From Cupriavidus numazuensis (GTDB lineage: Bacteria > Pseudomonadota > Gammaproteobacteria > Burkholderiales > Burkholderiaceae): 64,000 nucleotides of DNA. The stretch spans positions 30,058 through 94,057 of the forward strand of contig NZ_CAJPVI010000037.1 in the NCBI RefSeq assembly GCF_905397435.1. The letters are read 5' to 3'. Shown in pieces: positions 17,498 through 25,655 of this stretch; position 1 is the first letter of the stretch; every line of letters starts with the position of its first letter. Both the position numbers and the translations under genes were made by a program. The notes beneath the pieces are model-generated. The model was not told the origin of the DNA. It was given only the letters and a program-made list of their open reading frames with translations, and searched no databases.

Positions 17498-18682
17498 ATG
17501 ACACGCAATGTGTTTGTCGCCGGCGTCGGCATGATCCCGTTCGCCAAGCCCGGCGCCAGCGCCCACTATGACGAGATGGGCGCGCAGGCCATCAGCCAGG
17601 CACTGGAAGACGCCGGCCTGTCCTATGCCGATGTACAGCAGGCCTATGCCGGCTATGTCTACGGCGATTCGACCTGCGGCCAGGCCGCGCTGTACCGCGT
17701 GGGCCTGAGCGGCGTGCCGGTCGTCAATGTCAACAACAACTGCGCGACGGGATCGTCTGCGTTGTTCCTGGCACGCCAGGCCGTGCAGAGCGGAGCGGTC
17801 GACTGCGCCATTGCGGTCGGCTTCGAGGAAATGCAGCCCGGCGCACTGGCCAGCCACTGGGACGACCGCCCGCGGGCCATGAGCCGCACGCTGGCGATGG
17901 TCGAGCATATCCAGCCCGACTGCGAACTGCCGGGCGCGATCCGCATGTTCGCGGGCGCTGGCCTGGCCCACATGGAGAAGTACGGCACCAAGCTGGAAAC
18001 CTTCGCGAAGATCCGCGCCAAGGCCAGCCGCCACGCGGCCAACAACCCGCTCGCGATCTTCCGCAAGGTGGTGACGCCCGAGGAAGTGCTGGCGGCGCCA
18101 GCCGTGTGGGAAGGCGTGCTGACACGCCTGATGGCCTGCCCGCCGACCTGCGGCGCGGCGGCCGCGATCGTCGTGTCGGAGGAGTTCGCGCGCAAGCGTG
18201 GCCTGCGCACCGATGTGTTCATCGCCGGCCAGGCGATGACGACCGACAAGCCGGATGCGTTCGACAACCCGAGCATGATCGAGCTGGTCGGCGTCGGCAT
18301 GACGAAGTCGGCCTCGCAAGCGGTGTATGAGCAGGCGGGCATCGGCCCGGACGATATCGACGTGATCGAGCTGCACGACTGCTTCGCGCAGAACGAACTG
18401 CTGACCTACGAAGGCCTGGGCCTGTGCAAGGAAGGCGAAGGCGAACAGCTGGTCAACGACGGCGACAACACCTACGGCGGCAAGTGGGTGGTCAACCCGT
18501 CGGGCGGCCTGCTGTCGAAGGGCCATCCGCTTGGCGCCACCGGCCTGGCCCAGTGCTACGAACTGGTTCACCAGTTGCGCGGCACCGCCGGCGACCGCCA
18601 GGTGCCCGGTGCGAAGGTCGCGCTGCAGCACAACCTCGGCCTCGGCGGCGCCTGTGTGGTGACCGCGTTCAAGAAAGCCTGA
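17498..18682 (+). CDS. SCP-x/lipid-transfer-type thiolase
   Basis: A 394-aa thiolase-fold enzyme of the sterol-carrier-protein-x group, without a C-terminal SCP2 domain. It has NNNCATGSSALFLARQAVQ (nucleophile), IELHDCFAQNELLTYEGLG, NPSGGLLSKGHPLGATGLAQ and the C-terminal HNLGLGGACVVTAF. ATG 17498 has a strong GGAGGAG site 8 bp upstream and is preferred to an in-frame upstream ATG. SCP-x thiolases cleave 3-ketoacyl-CoA with branched or bulky acyl groups, such as bile-acid and pristanoyl side chains. It is followed by two MaoC genes, an order reminiscent of steroid side-chain degradation modules. Confidence 0.9.
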   Translation: MTRNVFVAGVGMIPFAKPGASAHYDEMGAQAISQALEDAGLSYADVQQAYAGYVYGDSTCGQAALYRVGLSGVPVVNVNNNCATGSSALFLARQAVQSGAVDCAIAVGFEEMQPGALASHWDDRPRAMSRTLAMVEHIQPDCELPGAIRMFAGAGLAHMEKYGTKLETFAKIRAKASRHAANNPLAIFRKVVTPEEVLAAPAVWEGVLTRLMACPPTCGAAAAIVVSEEFARKRGLRTDVFIAGQAMTTDKPDAFDNPSMIELVGVGMTKSASQAVYEQAGIGPDDIDVIELHDCFAQNELLTYEGLGLCKEGEGEQLVNDGDNTYGGKWVVNPSGGLLSKGHPLGATGLAQCYELVHQLRGTAGDRQVPGAKVALQHNLGLGGACVVTAFKKA

Positions 18683-18701
18683 CGCCACGGAGAATATCGA
18701 C

Positions 18702-19142
18702 ATGCTGGACAAATCGCATATCGGCAAGATCCTGCCGAGCTTCAACGCCACCGCCGAAGCGGGCCAGTTGCGCTTCTTCGCCAAGGCCATCGGCGAGACC
18801 GACCCGATCTACACCGACGAATCGGCCGCCCGCGACGCCGGCCACCCCGACCTGCCACTGCCGCCGACCTTCCTGTTTTCGCTGGAGTTCACGCAGCCGA
18901 CCAAGCAATGGCGCGAGGATGTGGGCATCAAACCGTCGCGCATCCTGCACGGCGAGCAATCGTTCCACTACCACCGCACCGCCTATGCCGGCGACACGCT
19001 GCGCTTCGAAAGCCGCATCGCCGACATCTACGACAAGAAGGGCGGCGCGCTGTCCTTCCTCGTGCGCGAGACGCGCGTGACCAACCAGCGTGGCGAGCAC
19101 GTGGCCGATCTGCGCAGCGTGCTGGTGCATCGCAATGGCTGA
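18702..19142 (+). CDS. MaoC-like dehydratase, non-catalytic subunit type
   Basis: A 146-aa hotdog protein of the FAS1-like dehydratase group: an N-terminal hotdog (GQLRFFAKAIGETDPIYTDE) and a central helix, then FHYHRTAYAGDTLRFESRI. It lacks the D-x4-H hydratase motif seen in the next gene. In HadAB- and ChsH1/ChsH2-type enzymes one motif-lacking and one motif-bearing hotdog form the active heteromer, so the pair here probably acts as a 2-enoyl-CoA hydratase for a bulky substrate. It starts 19 bp after the thiolase and ends 16 bp before its partner. Confidence 0.85.
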   Translation: MLDKSHIGKILPSFNATAEAGQLRFFAKAIGETDPIYTDESAARDAGHPDLPLPPTFLFSLEFTQPTKQWREDVGIKPSRILHGEQSFHYHRTAYAGDTLRFESRIADIYDKKGGALSFLVRETRVTNQRGEHVADLRSVLVHRNG

Positions 19143-19158
19143 ACCCGGAGACCTGTTC

Positions 19159-19575
19159 ATGAGCAAGACCGATCTCGCCGCCGTGAAGGCCGGCGACACC
19201 CTGCCCCCGCTGACGCTGCCGCCCGTCAACCGCACCATGCTGGCACTGTTCGCCGGCGCGTCGGGCGACCACAACGCAATCCATATCGACATCGACTACG
19301 CGCGCAAGGCCGGCATGGCCGACGTGTTCGCGCACGGCATGCTGTCGATGGCCTGGCTCGGCCGGCTGCTGACGCAGTGGGTGGACCAGCGCCGCATCCG
19401 CGACTTCGGCGTGCGCTTCACCGGCATTACGCACCTGGGTCATGAGATCACCTGCACGGGCCGCGTGACCGAGGTGTTCGAAGCCGATGGCGAAAAGCGC
19501 GCACGCCTGGAAATCCAGACGGCCAACCAGTACGGCGAGGCCAAGGTCCTCGGCGACGCGGTCGTCGCACTCTGA
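19159..19575 (+). CDS. MaoC-like (R)-hydratase, catalytic subunit type
   Basis: A 138-aa single hotdog with the hydratase-2 motif in ASGDHNAIHIDIDYARKAG (Asp and His of D-x4-H) and the following ADVFAHGMLSMAWLGRLL. ATG 19159 is preferred because GGAGA lies 7-8 bp upstream, immediately after the previous stop; longer in-frame ORFs run back into the partner gene. It likely pairs with the preceding MaoC protein to hydrate an enoyl-CoA whose acyl group does not fit a crotonase-type hydratase. An SDR follows after 32 bp. Confidence 0.88.
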   Translation: MSKTDLAAVKAGDTLPPLTLPPVNRTMLALFAGASGDHNAIHIDIDYARKAGMADVFAHGMLSMAWLGRLLTQWVDQRRIRDFGVRFTGITHLGHEITCTGRVTEVFEADGEKRARLEIQTANQYGEAKVLGDAVVAL

Positions 19576-19607
19576 ATCCCGCACTACGCATTGACGAAGG
19601 AGATATC

Positions 19608-20432
19608 GTGGGAAAGCTTGATGGAAAGGTCGCCCTGGTCACCGGCTCCGGCCGTGGCATCGGACAGGCCATTGCACTGAAACTGGCGAGCGAAGGCGCT
19701 CGCCTCGTCGTCAACGACCTCGACGCCGACCCGGCGCACGAGACTGTCGAACTGCTGCGCAAGGCCGGTGCCGAAGCCGTCGCCTGCGTGGGCAGCGTGA
19801 CCGCGCCGGACTTCGCCGAGCGTTACATTGGCACGGCGATCAAGGCGTTCGGCAACATCGACATCATCGTCAACAACGCTGGCTACACCTGGGACGACGT
19901 GATCCAGCGCATGACGGACGAACAGTGGTACGCCATCCTGGACTGCCACATGACCGCGCCGTTCCGCATCCTGCGCGCGGCCTACCCGCACCTGAAGGCG
20001 CAGTACCAGGCCGACCAGGACGCCGGCCGCGAGGTGTTCCGCAAAATCGTGAACGTGTCGTCCGTGTCCGCGCTGAACGGCAATGCCGGCCAGATCAACT
20101 ACTCGTCGGCCAAGTCGGGGGTCATCGGCATGACGCGCGCGATGAGCCGCGAGTGGGGCCGCCTGAAGGTCAACGTCAACGCGGTGGCCTTCGGCCTGAT
20201 CCACACCCGCATGACCGATGCCGACGCCAAGGCCGGCGCGACCGTGAAGATCGAGGGCCGCGACATCCGCGTGGGCATCAATCCGGAGCTGATCAAGACC
20301 CATGCGCAGCGCTGCCCGCTGGGCCGTGGCGGCACGCCGGAAGAAGCCGCCGGCGCGGTGTACCTGTTCTGCCTGCCGGAGTCGAACTACATCACCGGGC
20401 AGATCGTGGCGGTGGCAGGCGGACCGCAGTAA
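19608..20432 (+). CDS. SDR-family dehydrogenase
   Basis: A 274-aa classical SDR with VTGSGRGIGQAIALKLASEG, NNAGYTWDDVIQRM, the catalytic INYSSAKSG and a C-terminal ESNYITGQIVAVAGGPQ. The GTG start at 19608 has AAGGAGATATC immediately upstream, a near-ideal ribosome-binding site. It most likely oxidises the 3-hydroxyacyl-CoA made by the MaoC pair, feeding the SCP-x thiolase. It is the last gene of the rightward operon, followed by a strong hairpin. Confidence 0.9.
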   Translation: MGKLDGKVALVTGSGRGIGQAIALKLASEGARLVVNDLDADPAHETVELLRKAGAEAVACVGSVTAPDFAERYIGTAIKAFGNIDIIVNNAGYTWDDVIQRMTDEQWYAILDCHMTAPFRILRAAYPHLKAQYQADQDAGREVFRKIVNVSSVSALNGNAGQINYSSAKSGVIGMTRAMSREWGRLKVNVNAVAFGLIHTRMTDADAKAGATVKIEGRDIRVGINPELIKTHAQRCPLGRGGTPEEAAGAVYLFCLPESNYITGQIVAVAGGPQ

Positions 20433-20443
20433 CGCGGTCGTTG

Positions 20444-20467
20444 CCCTCGCCCGATTGCGGGCGAGGG
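20444..20467. terminator. bidirectional hairpin terminator
   Basis: Perfect 9-bp stem CCCTCGCCC / GGGCGAGGG with a 6-base loop. It sits in the 45-bp gap between the convergent SDR and LAL-regulator genes. There is no strong T-run, but position and stability suggest it ends both transcripts. Confidence 0.7.
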
Positions 20468-20477
20468 GCCGTCCGAA

Positions 20478-23285
20478 TCAGGCGTCGGCGTTGCCGGCGC
20501 CCCAGTCCACATCGCGCAGCCGCTCCAGCGCCTCGTCGCGCCCGCTCACGCCCAGCTTGGCGTAGATATTGGTCAGGTGCCACTTGACCGTCTCCGGAGA
20601 CAATCCCAGCGCACGCGCGATCTTCTTGGTCGTGATCAGTTCCGACAGCAAGCGCACCACGTCGGTCTCGCGCTCGCTGAGCGCGGCCACGCCGACGGTC
20701 GAGGCGCGCTTGCGCGCGCGTACGTTGCCCCCGTCCACCTTGGCCGGCAATGCTGCCTGCAGCCGTTCGACGTAGAACGCGAGAACGGGGTCAAGCGTCT
20801 CCTCCCTCGCCACACTGCCTATCAACTCCATCGCCGAGGGTTCGGCGTCGAGAATGCGCCGCAGCAGGCCCAGCCGATGGCCGAGGTGCAGCGCCGATAC
20901 CACGTTCGCGCGCGCGGCTGTCGCTCGGCCAAGCTTGTGGTCGACGACGGCGCGCTGAAGGCGCAGATAGGCCACGTTGTGCATGCGGCCGTGCGCCTCG
21001 CAATGGGCGATCAAAGGATCAAGCATCAGCGCGGCCTGCTCCAGGTCGCCGGTGGCCAGCAGCCAGCGGATGGTCGCGCCACGCAGCGCGAACGTGGGGC
21101 CAGTGAAACGGCTCGCCTGAGGCTGGCAGGCCTCGAGTTCCTGCAAGCGCTTCAGCAGGGCTTGTGCGGCATCGAATTCGCCGAGCAGCAACCGGCGAAA
21201 TACCTGCGCGCCGAGGCTGTAGGCCAGAAGGCGGTCCAGTCCGAGCGAGCTGCCATATTCCTCCAGCCGGTCGAGATAAGCGAAGGCTTCGAGGTGGTGG
21301 CCAGCCTGCCAGTGAGCGCCTGACAGGACGACCATCACGCGCAGTACCGAATCCGGAATCGACACACGCTCGAGCAGGTCCACGCGGCCCTCGAGCAACT
21401 CGCGCGCGGCCTCGTTCTGGTTCTGTTCGTACAGCACTTCGCCCAGCAAGGCGGCCGCCAGGCAGGCGGGATCGGCGCATGACTTGCCGCGCGCCTCGGC
21501 CTCGCGCAGCGCCGAGCGGTAGACGCGTTCGGCCTGCAGGAGCTGTCCTTCCAGCGCATGGCTCAGGCCGACCATGCACTGGCCCTGCAGCACGCCGGCC
21601 GACGTGCCCATCAGCGGCACGCCGTCGATGGTGGGCCGCTTGGTGTCGATCTGGATGCTGCGCGCGCGCTCGTATTCGCCGCGCTGCATGTAGATCCACG
21701 ACAGCATGTTGTTGCAGGCCGCGAGCGTGATGCCCTCGGTGCCCGGCGGCGGCGACAGCAGCTGCGGCAGCAGGCCCATGGCGCCGTCCACGTCGTCGCG
21801 CTGGATGGCCAGCACCGTGCGCAGCACGACCAGCGTGAAGCGTTCGTTCACCGCCTGCGCGGGCAGGTCGTGTTCGAGCGCATCGACGCCGGCAGCACAG
21901 GCGGCAAAGTCGCGGTGATAGAGATGCTGGCGCGCCATCCACATGCGCAGCGGCACGCTCGCTTCCACCTGCTCTGGCGGCAGCAGCCGAACCAGCGTCA
22001 CCAGCTTGGCGAGATCGCCGTTGGCAAAGAGCGAAGTCGCGCACTGCTCGACCAGCGCTGCCGCGCGCGCGGGCTCGCCGGCGCGCACCGCATGCTGCAC
22101 GGCCTCGTCAAGATGGCCGTGATCGAGGAACCATTTCCACGCCCGGGCGTGCACGGCCCGCCGCGCGCCGGTGCTCCAGCTTTCGAAGCGCGCCAGCAGC
22201 GTCTCGCGCAGCAGCGGGTGCAGCCGGTACCAGGTCTGCGCGCCCTGTTGCTCGATCGAGATGATGAAGAGGTTGTCGTTCTCCAGGCGCTCAAGCAAGG
22301 CTGCCTCGCTGCCAGAGGCGGCGGCTTCATCGCGTCCTGCCAGCACGGCGCACAGCGGCGCGCAGAAGCGATCGCAGGCCGCGGCCGGGGTCAGCAGCTC
22401 CAGTTCGTCCGGGCTCAGGCGCGACAGCACCTCGCGCTCGAAGTAGGCAGAGAATGCCTGCGGATCGCGCACCTGCTCGCGGATGGCGGCGTCGAGCGCA
22501 TCGGCGGACATGCCGGGCCGCTTCTTCTTGAGAAAGACGCTGAACAGCTGCAGGCCAGCGACCCAGCCGTCGGTCTGTGCATGCAGGCGTTGCGCGACGG
22601 CAGGCTCGACATCTCCGAGCTGCGCCTTCAGGAAGCGTTCGGCTTCGGCCGGCGACAGGCGCAGGTCGGCAAGCCCGAGTTCGAGCGTCTGGTCCTCCGC
22701 GCGCAGGCGCTCGAGCGACACGTGCGGCACGGAGCGCGAGGCAAAGGCAAGGTGCAGGTTGGGCGGCGCGTAGTCGAGCAGCCACTGCAGCGCTTCCCAG
22801 ATGCGGCTGTCGGTGATGTGGTGCAGGTCATCGAGCACGATCACCAGTTCGCGCCGGTAGCGCGCGATGCCCCGCACGAGCGCGATCACGATGCGCTCGA
22901 TCGCTTCCTGATCGGTCCCCACGCCTTCGAGCAGCATGGCCTCGCGCGAGATAGCGGGATCGACGTTGGCGATGCTGGCCAGCAGGTAATCGATCCACGT
23001 GCCGGGATCGTTGTCATCGGCATCGAGCGAAAGCCACGCCACGTGGTAGCCGAGCGGCGTCAGCGCTTGCCCCCACGCGACCAGCGTGGTGGTCTTGCCA
23101 TAGCCCGCCGGGCTTTGCAGCACGACGCAGCGGCGGCGGCGTTCTGCCATCAGCCGTGCCAGCAGCGGCTCGTGCGGCACCGCCTTGCGGCCGATGCGGG
23201 GCGGCACCAGCTTGCTGGTGACGAGTGGCTTGAGCGTCGCTCTGGGCGACGTCGGCTCCGGCTTTGCGGAAGAGGTCTCTGTCAT
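20478..23285 (-). CDS. MalT-like LAL-family LuxR transcriptional regulator
   Basis: A 935-aa large ATP-binding LuxR regulator. Near residues 58-66 is the Walker A motif SPAGYGKTT; the Walker B-like LVIVLDDLHHI follows about 100 residues later. A long helical TPR-like middle follows, and the C-terminal LuxR HTH reads ALSERETDVVRLLSELITTK and then SPETVKWHLTNIYAKLGVSGR. The family (MalT, AlkS, AcoK) activates catabolic operons on binding an inducer and ATP. ATG 23285 has GAGG 6 bp upstream; an in-frame ATG at 23327 would add 14 residues. It lies within the acyl-CoA locus, so it is the prime candidate for its regulator. Confidence 0.92.
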   Translation of the reverse strand: MTETSSAKPEPTSPRATLKPLVTSKLVPPRIGRKAVPHEPLLARLMAERRRRCVVLQSPAGYGKTTTLVAWGQALTPLGYHVAWLSLDADDNDPGTWIDYLLASIANVDPAISREAMLLEGVGTDQEAIERIVIALVRGIARYRRELVIVLDDLHHITDSRIWEALQWLLDYAPPNLHLAFASRSVPHVSLERLRAEDQTLELGLADLRLSPAEAERFLKAQLGDVEPAVAQRLHAQTDGWVAGLQLFSVFLKKKRPGMSADALDAAIREQVRDPQAFSAYFEREVLSRLSPDELELLTPAAACDRFCAPLCAVLAGRDEAAASGSEAALLERLENDNLFIISIEQQGAQTWYRLHPLLRETLLARFESWSTGARRAVHARAWKWFLDHGHLDEAVQHAVRAGEPARAAALVEQCATSLFANGDLAKLVTLVRLLPPEQVEASVPLRMWMARQHLYHRDFAACAAGVDALEHDLPAQAVNERFTLVVLRTVLAIQRDDVDGAMGLLPQLLSPPPGTEGITLAACNNMLSWIYMQRGEYERARSIQIDTKRPTIDGVPLMGTSAGVLQGQCMVGLSHALEGQLLQAERVYRSALREAEARGKSCADPACLAAALLGEVLYEQNQNEAARELLEGRVDLLERVSIPDSVLRVMVVLSGAHWQAGHHLEAFAYLDRLEEYGSSLGLDRLLAYSLGAQVFRRLLLGEFDAAQALLKRLQELEACQPQASRFTGPTFALRGATIRWLLATGDLEQAALMLDPLIAHCEAHGRMHNVAYLRLQRAVVDHKLGRATAARANVVSALHLGHRLGLLRRILDAEPSAMELIGSVAREETLDPVLAFYVERLQAALPAKVDGGNVRARKRASTVGVAALSERETDVVRLLSELITTKKIARALGLSPETVKWHLTNIYAKLGVSGRDEALERLRDVDWGAGNADA

Positions 23286-23392
23286 GCGCGGCCTCATAAG
23301 AATTCGAGGCGATTTTACAGCGCACATTCGTCGCCCGGGGGGGCGGATTGCACCGCGCCTGACAACGCCGGCGCGCAGCCGGACAAACCCTG

Positions 23393-23410
23393 CCCCCCAA
23401 TTCCGGTGGC
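23393..23410 (+). promoter_or_regulatory. candidate regulator-binding motif, copy D
   Basis: CCCCCCAATTCCGGTGGC in the divergent gap between the LAL-regulator gene and the porin, 170 bp upstream of the porin ATG and about 108 bp upstream of the regulator start. It is the most divergent of the four copies (AAT for AAC; GGTGGC for GGTGGGC). If functional it could serve porin induction, autoregulation, or both. Confidence 0.45.
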
Positions 23411-23579
23411 ATGTGCCACCCGCCCTCGCGCTTCAATGCGACAGGCCCCGCAGTAATTGCGCGCATGCCCTGTCAGGCATGACACACATGGCCATGCGCC
23501 TTCCGGCGCAGCGGGAGGAAAGCCGGAAGACGCAGCAAGAACAAGAGACACACATCAAATGGACGGAGAACTTCGAGCA

Positions 23580-24716
23580 ATGAAGAGAACGGCAACTTCC
23601 CTGGCAGTCATCGGCGTGCTGCTCAGCGTCAGTGGTGGCGCGTGGGCGCAATCGAACGTCACGCTGTACGGCGTGATCGATGCCCCGGTCGAATACGTGA
23701 ACCGGGTCGCGCCGGCGCCAGGCCAGCAAGGCGGCAGCCGGCTTTCCATGCCGACCAACGGCGGCCTGTCCGGCTCGCGCTGGGGCATGCGCGGCACGGA
23801 AAACCTAGGCGGCGGCTTGCAGGCGCTGTTCGTGCTGGAAAGCGGCTTCGGCATCGATACCGGCGTCGCCGCGCAAAGCCGTGCGTTCAACCGGCAGGCA
23901 TACGTCGGCATCGGCAGCCAGTATGGCAAGCTGACCTTCGGCCGCCAGTACACGGCGATCTTCGAAGGCGCCGTGAACTTCAGCCCGACGCGCTTCGCCA
24001 CGCTCTACGAGCCTGACGTGTTCATGGCCGGGCTGAACTATCGCGAGGACAACACGGTGAAGTACTCGGGCACCTTCGGCCCCGTCAATATCGCAGCGCA
24101 CTATTCGTTCGGCGTCGGCGCACCGGCCATCGGCCTCACGCCCATCACGCTGCCGTCCGAAACGCCGGGGCACGCTGGTGACAACGCGGGCTGGGGCGCT
24201 TCGGCGACCTACCTCGGCGGCACCTTCGGCGCCACCATCTTCTATGACCAGTGGAACCCCGCGCTGGCTACCGGCCAGGCCGGTCGCAGCCGCAAGGCGG
24301 GCGCCGCCGCCAGCTATTCGAGTGGCCTGTTCAAGGTCATGGCCGGCTACCGCTGGGCGAAGATGGAGTTCGCCAATGGCGCGACCTTTATGCGCGACGA
24401 CTACTACTGGGCCGGCGTGAACTACCAGGCCACGCAGGCGATAGGCCTGACGCTCGGCTATGCCTACGCCAACATGAAGACGCTGACGCCCACGGCCACC
24501 GCGCGCGCGACGAATCCGGCCAATCCGTGGCAGGTCAACTTCGTAGCCGACTACAGCCTGTCAAAGCGTACCGATGTGTACGTGACCACGGCCTACTCGC
24601 ACAACGGTGGCCTGAATTTCGACTCGGTGCAGAGCAGCTTTGCGACCGGATATATCCCGGAGCCGGGGCAGAAAGGGATGTTCGGCATCGCGGTCGGTGT
24701 GCGGCACATTTTCTGA
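23580..24716 (+). CDS. Gram-negative porin (Burkholderiales trimeric type)
   Basis: A 378-aa outer-membrane porin. A signal peptide (MKRTATSLAVIGVLLSVSGG, cleavage after AWA) precedes QSNVTLYGVID, the usual first beta-strand. Further family marks are SRWGMRGTENLGGGLQALFVLE, FNRQAYVGIGSQYGKLTFGR and the C-terminal aromatic terminus GIAVGVRHIF. ATG 23580 gives the signal peptide; an upstream in-frame ATG would add about 40 implausible residues. Position beside the regulator and motif D suggests it admits the substrate of the locus across the outer membrane. Confidence 0.93.
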   Translation: MKRTATSLAVIGVLLSVSGGAWAQSNVTLYGVIDAPVEYVNRVAPAPGQQGGSRLSMPTNGGLSGSRWGMRGTENLGGGLQALFVLESGFGIDTGVAAQSRAFNRQAYVGIGSQYGKLTFGRQYTAIFEGAVNFSPTRFATLYEPDVFMAGLNYREDNTVKYSGTFGPVNIAAHYSFGVGAPAIGLTPITLPSETPGHAGDNAGWGASATYLGGTFGATIFYDQWNPALATGQAGRSRKAGAAASYSSGLFKVMAGYRWAKMEFANGATFMRDDYYWAGVNYQATQAIGLTLGYAYANMKTLTPTATARATNPANPWQVNFVADYSLSKRTDVYVTTAYSHNGGLNFDSVQSSFATGYIPEPGQKGMFGIAVGVRHIF

Positions 24717-24784
24717 TCCCGACGGACGCATGAGGGACTGGCGCTGTCTCCACCTCTGTCACGCTCAGTTGTTGATGGAGCTTG

Positions 24785-24814
24785 AACCCGGCCCTGGCGG
24801 CCGGGTTGTTTTTT
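24785..24814 (+). terminator. rho-independent terminator after the porin
   Basis: Stem AACCCGGCC / GGCCGGGTT with a 5-base loop, followed by GTTTTTT. It lies 69 bp after the porin stop and is the clearest intrinsic terminator in the window. Confidence 0.9.
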
Positions 24815-24825
24815 GGGTCATCGCC

Positions 24826-25610
24826 GAATTGCGGGGGTATCGTTCTTGGCATGCGCTGCTGTTTCGCCGGCGTAGCCGATGGGGCTTCTCGTTGGGGGTG
24901 GGTTGTCGATCTTCGCTGGCGCGGCTGTTTCGCCGGCGTAGCCGGCGACCTCCTTTTGTCCGAGCGACAAAAGGAGGCAAAAGCGCGTTTACGTGGTCAA
25001 TCCAGAGCTCAATGCCATTGTTGCATCAGAGGACCGCTGGACTGCCTGCCGCGTAGATGATTAGGATGGGACAGCGCGTACGAGCGAACCCGGATTACGG
25101 AGTGGTCCCTTCTAACAACGCCCTCACGGGGACGCCTACGGCTGCGCTACGCGCGGCTCGGAGTAAGGCCGCTGAGGTCTAGTCCTAACCTCGCCTCAGT
25201 GACGAGGCCTTGGGCGCATTGCATGCGCGTAGAGGAAGGAAATCGGAAACTGGGACTCCGGCGCCGGCGACGCTGATGAGCTTGCGCCCAGACGACGCCG
25301 TGCGCGCAGCGCAGCCGAAGGCGTCCCACCACTGACCGGGTTGAAACGCTGCACCCGAGTCCGTCTTGGGGATCGTCCAAAAATCGTGCCGCGCCAGGCA
25401 CAGGTTCTGACTCACATAGCGTTAGCAGGTTGGAACGGCTGACCACCATCGCAGGCGTCCAAAGCCGTTTGAACGACTGCCGCCGTGGAATTGATGGCCA
25501 GCAGCAACGCGCTTTTTGGTTACTTTTGTCGCTCGGACAAAAAGTGACTCGCCGGCGTAGCCGGCGAAACAGCCGCGCCCGCCAAGAACGACAACCCCAC
25601 AATTCGTCGA
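24826..25610. repeat. structured intergenic repeat, tandem left copies and one inverted right copy
   Basis: Left copies lie at about 24832-24880 (partial) and 24893-24995; an inverted copy lies at about 25498-25600. Shared features are a GTTGTCG-TCTTGGC-like lead, GCGGCTGTTTCGCCGGC, a GCCGGCGTAGCCGGC palindrome, and a hairpin built on TTTTGTCCGAGCGACAAAA. The outer stem differs between copies but keeps much of its pairing (CTCC/GGAG on the left; GTCAC against GTAAC, imperfect, on the right), so structure seems partly maintained. The roughly 500 bp between the arms (25000-25495) holds no gene I recognise. The short CGCCGGCGTAGCCGGCG core suggests a dispersed family, but only a genome search can show that. 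Confidence 0.7.
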
Positions 25611-25655
25611 AGAACCTATTTTTTCGGCTCCTCGCCGAAGTGCGGGCGACGGTGT

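Noticed and set aside
24840..25610. CRISPR array
   Set aside because: The repeats are few, unequal, partly inverted and lack regular spacers; no cas genes are in the window.
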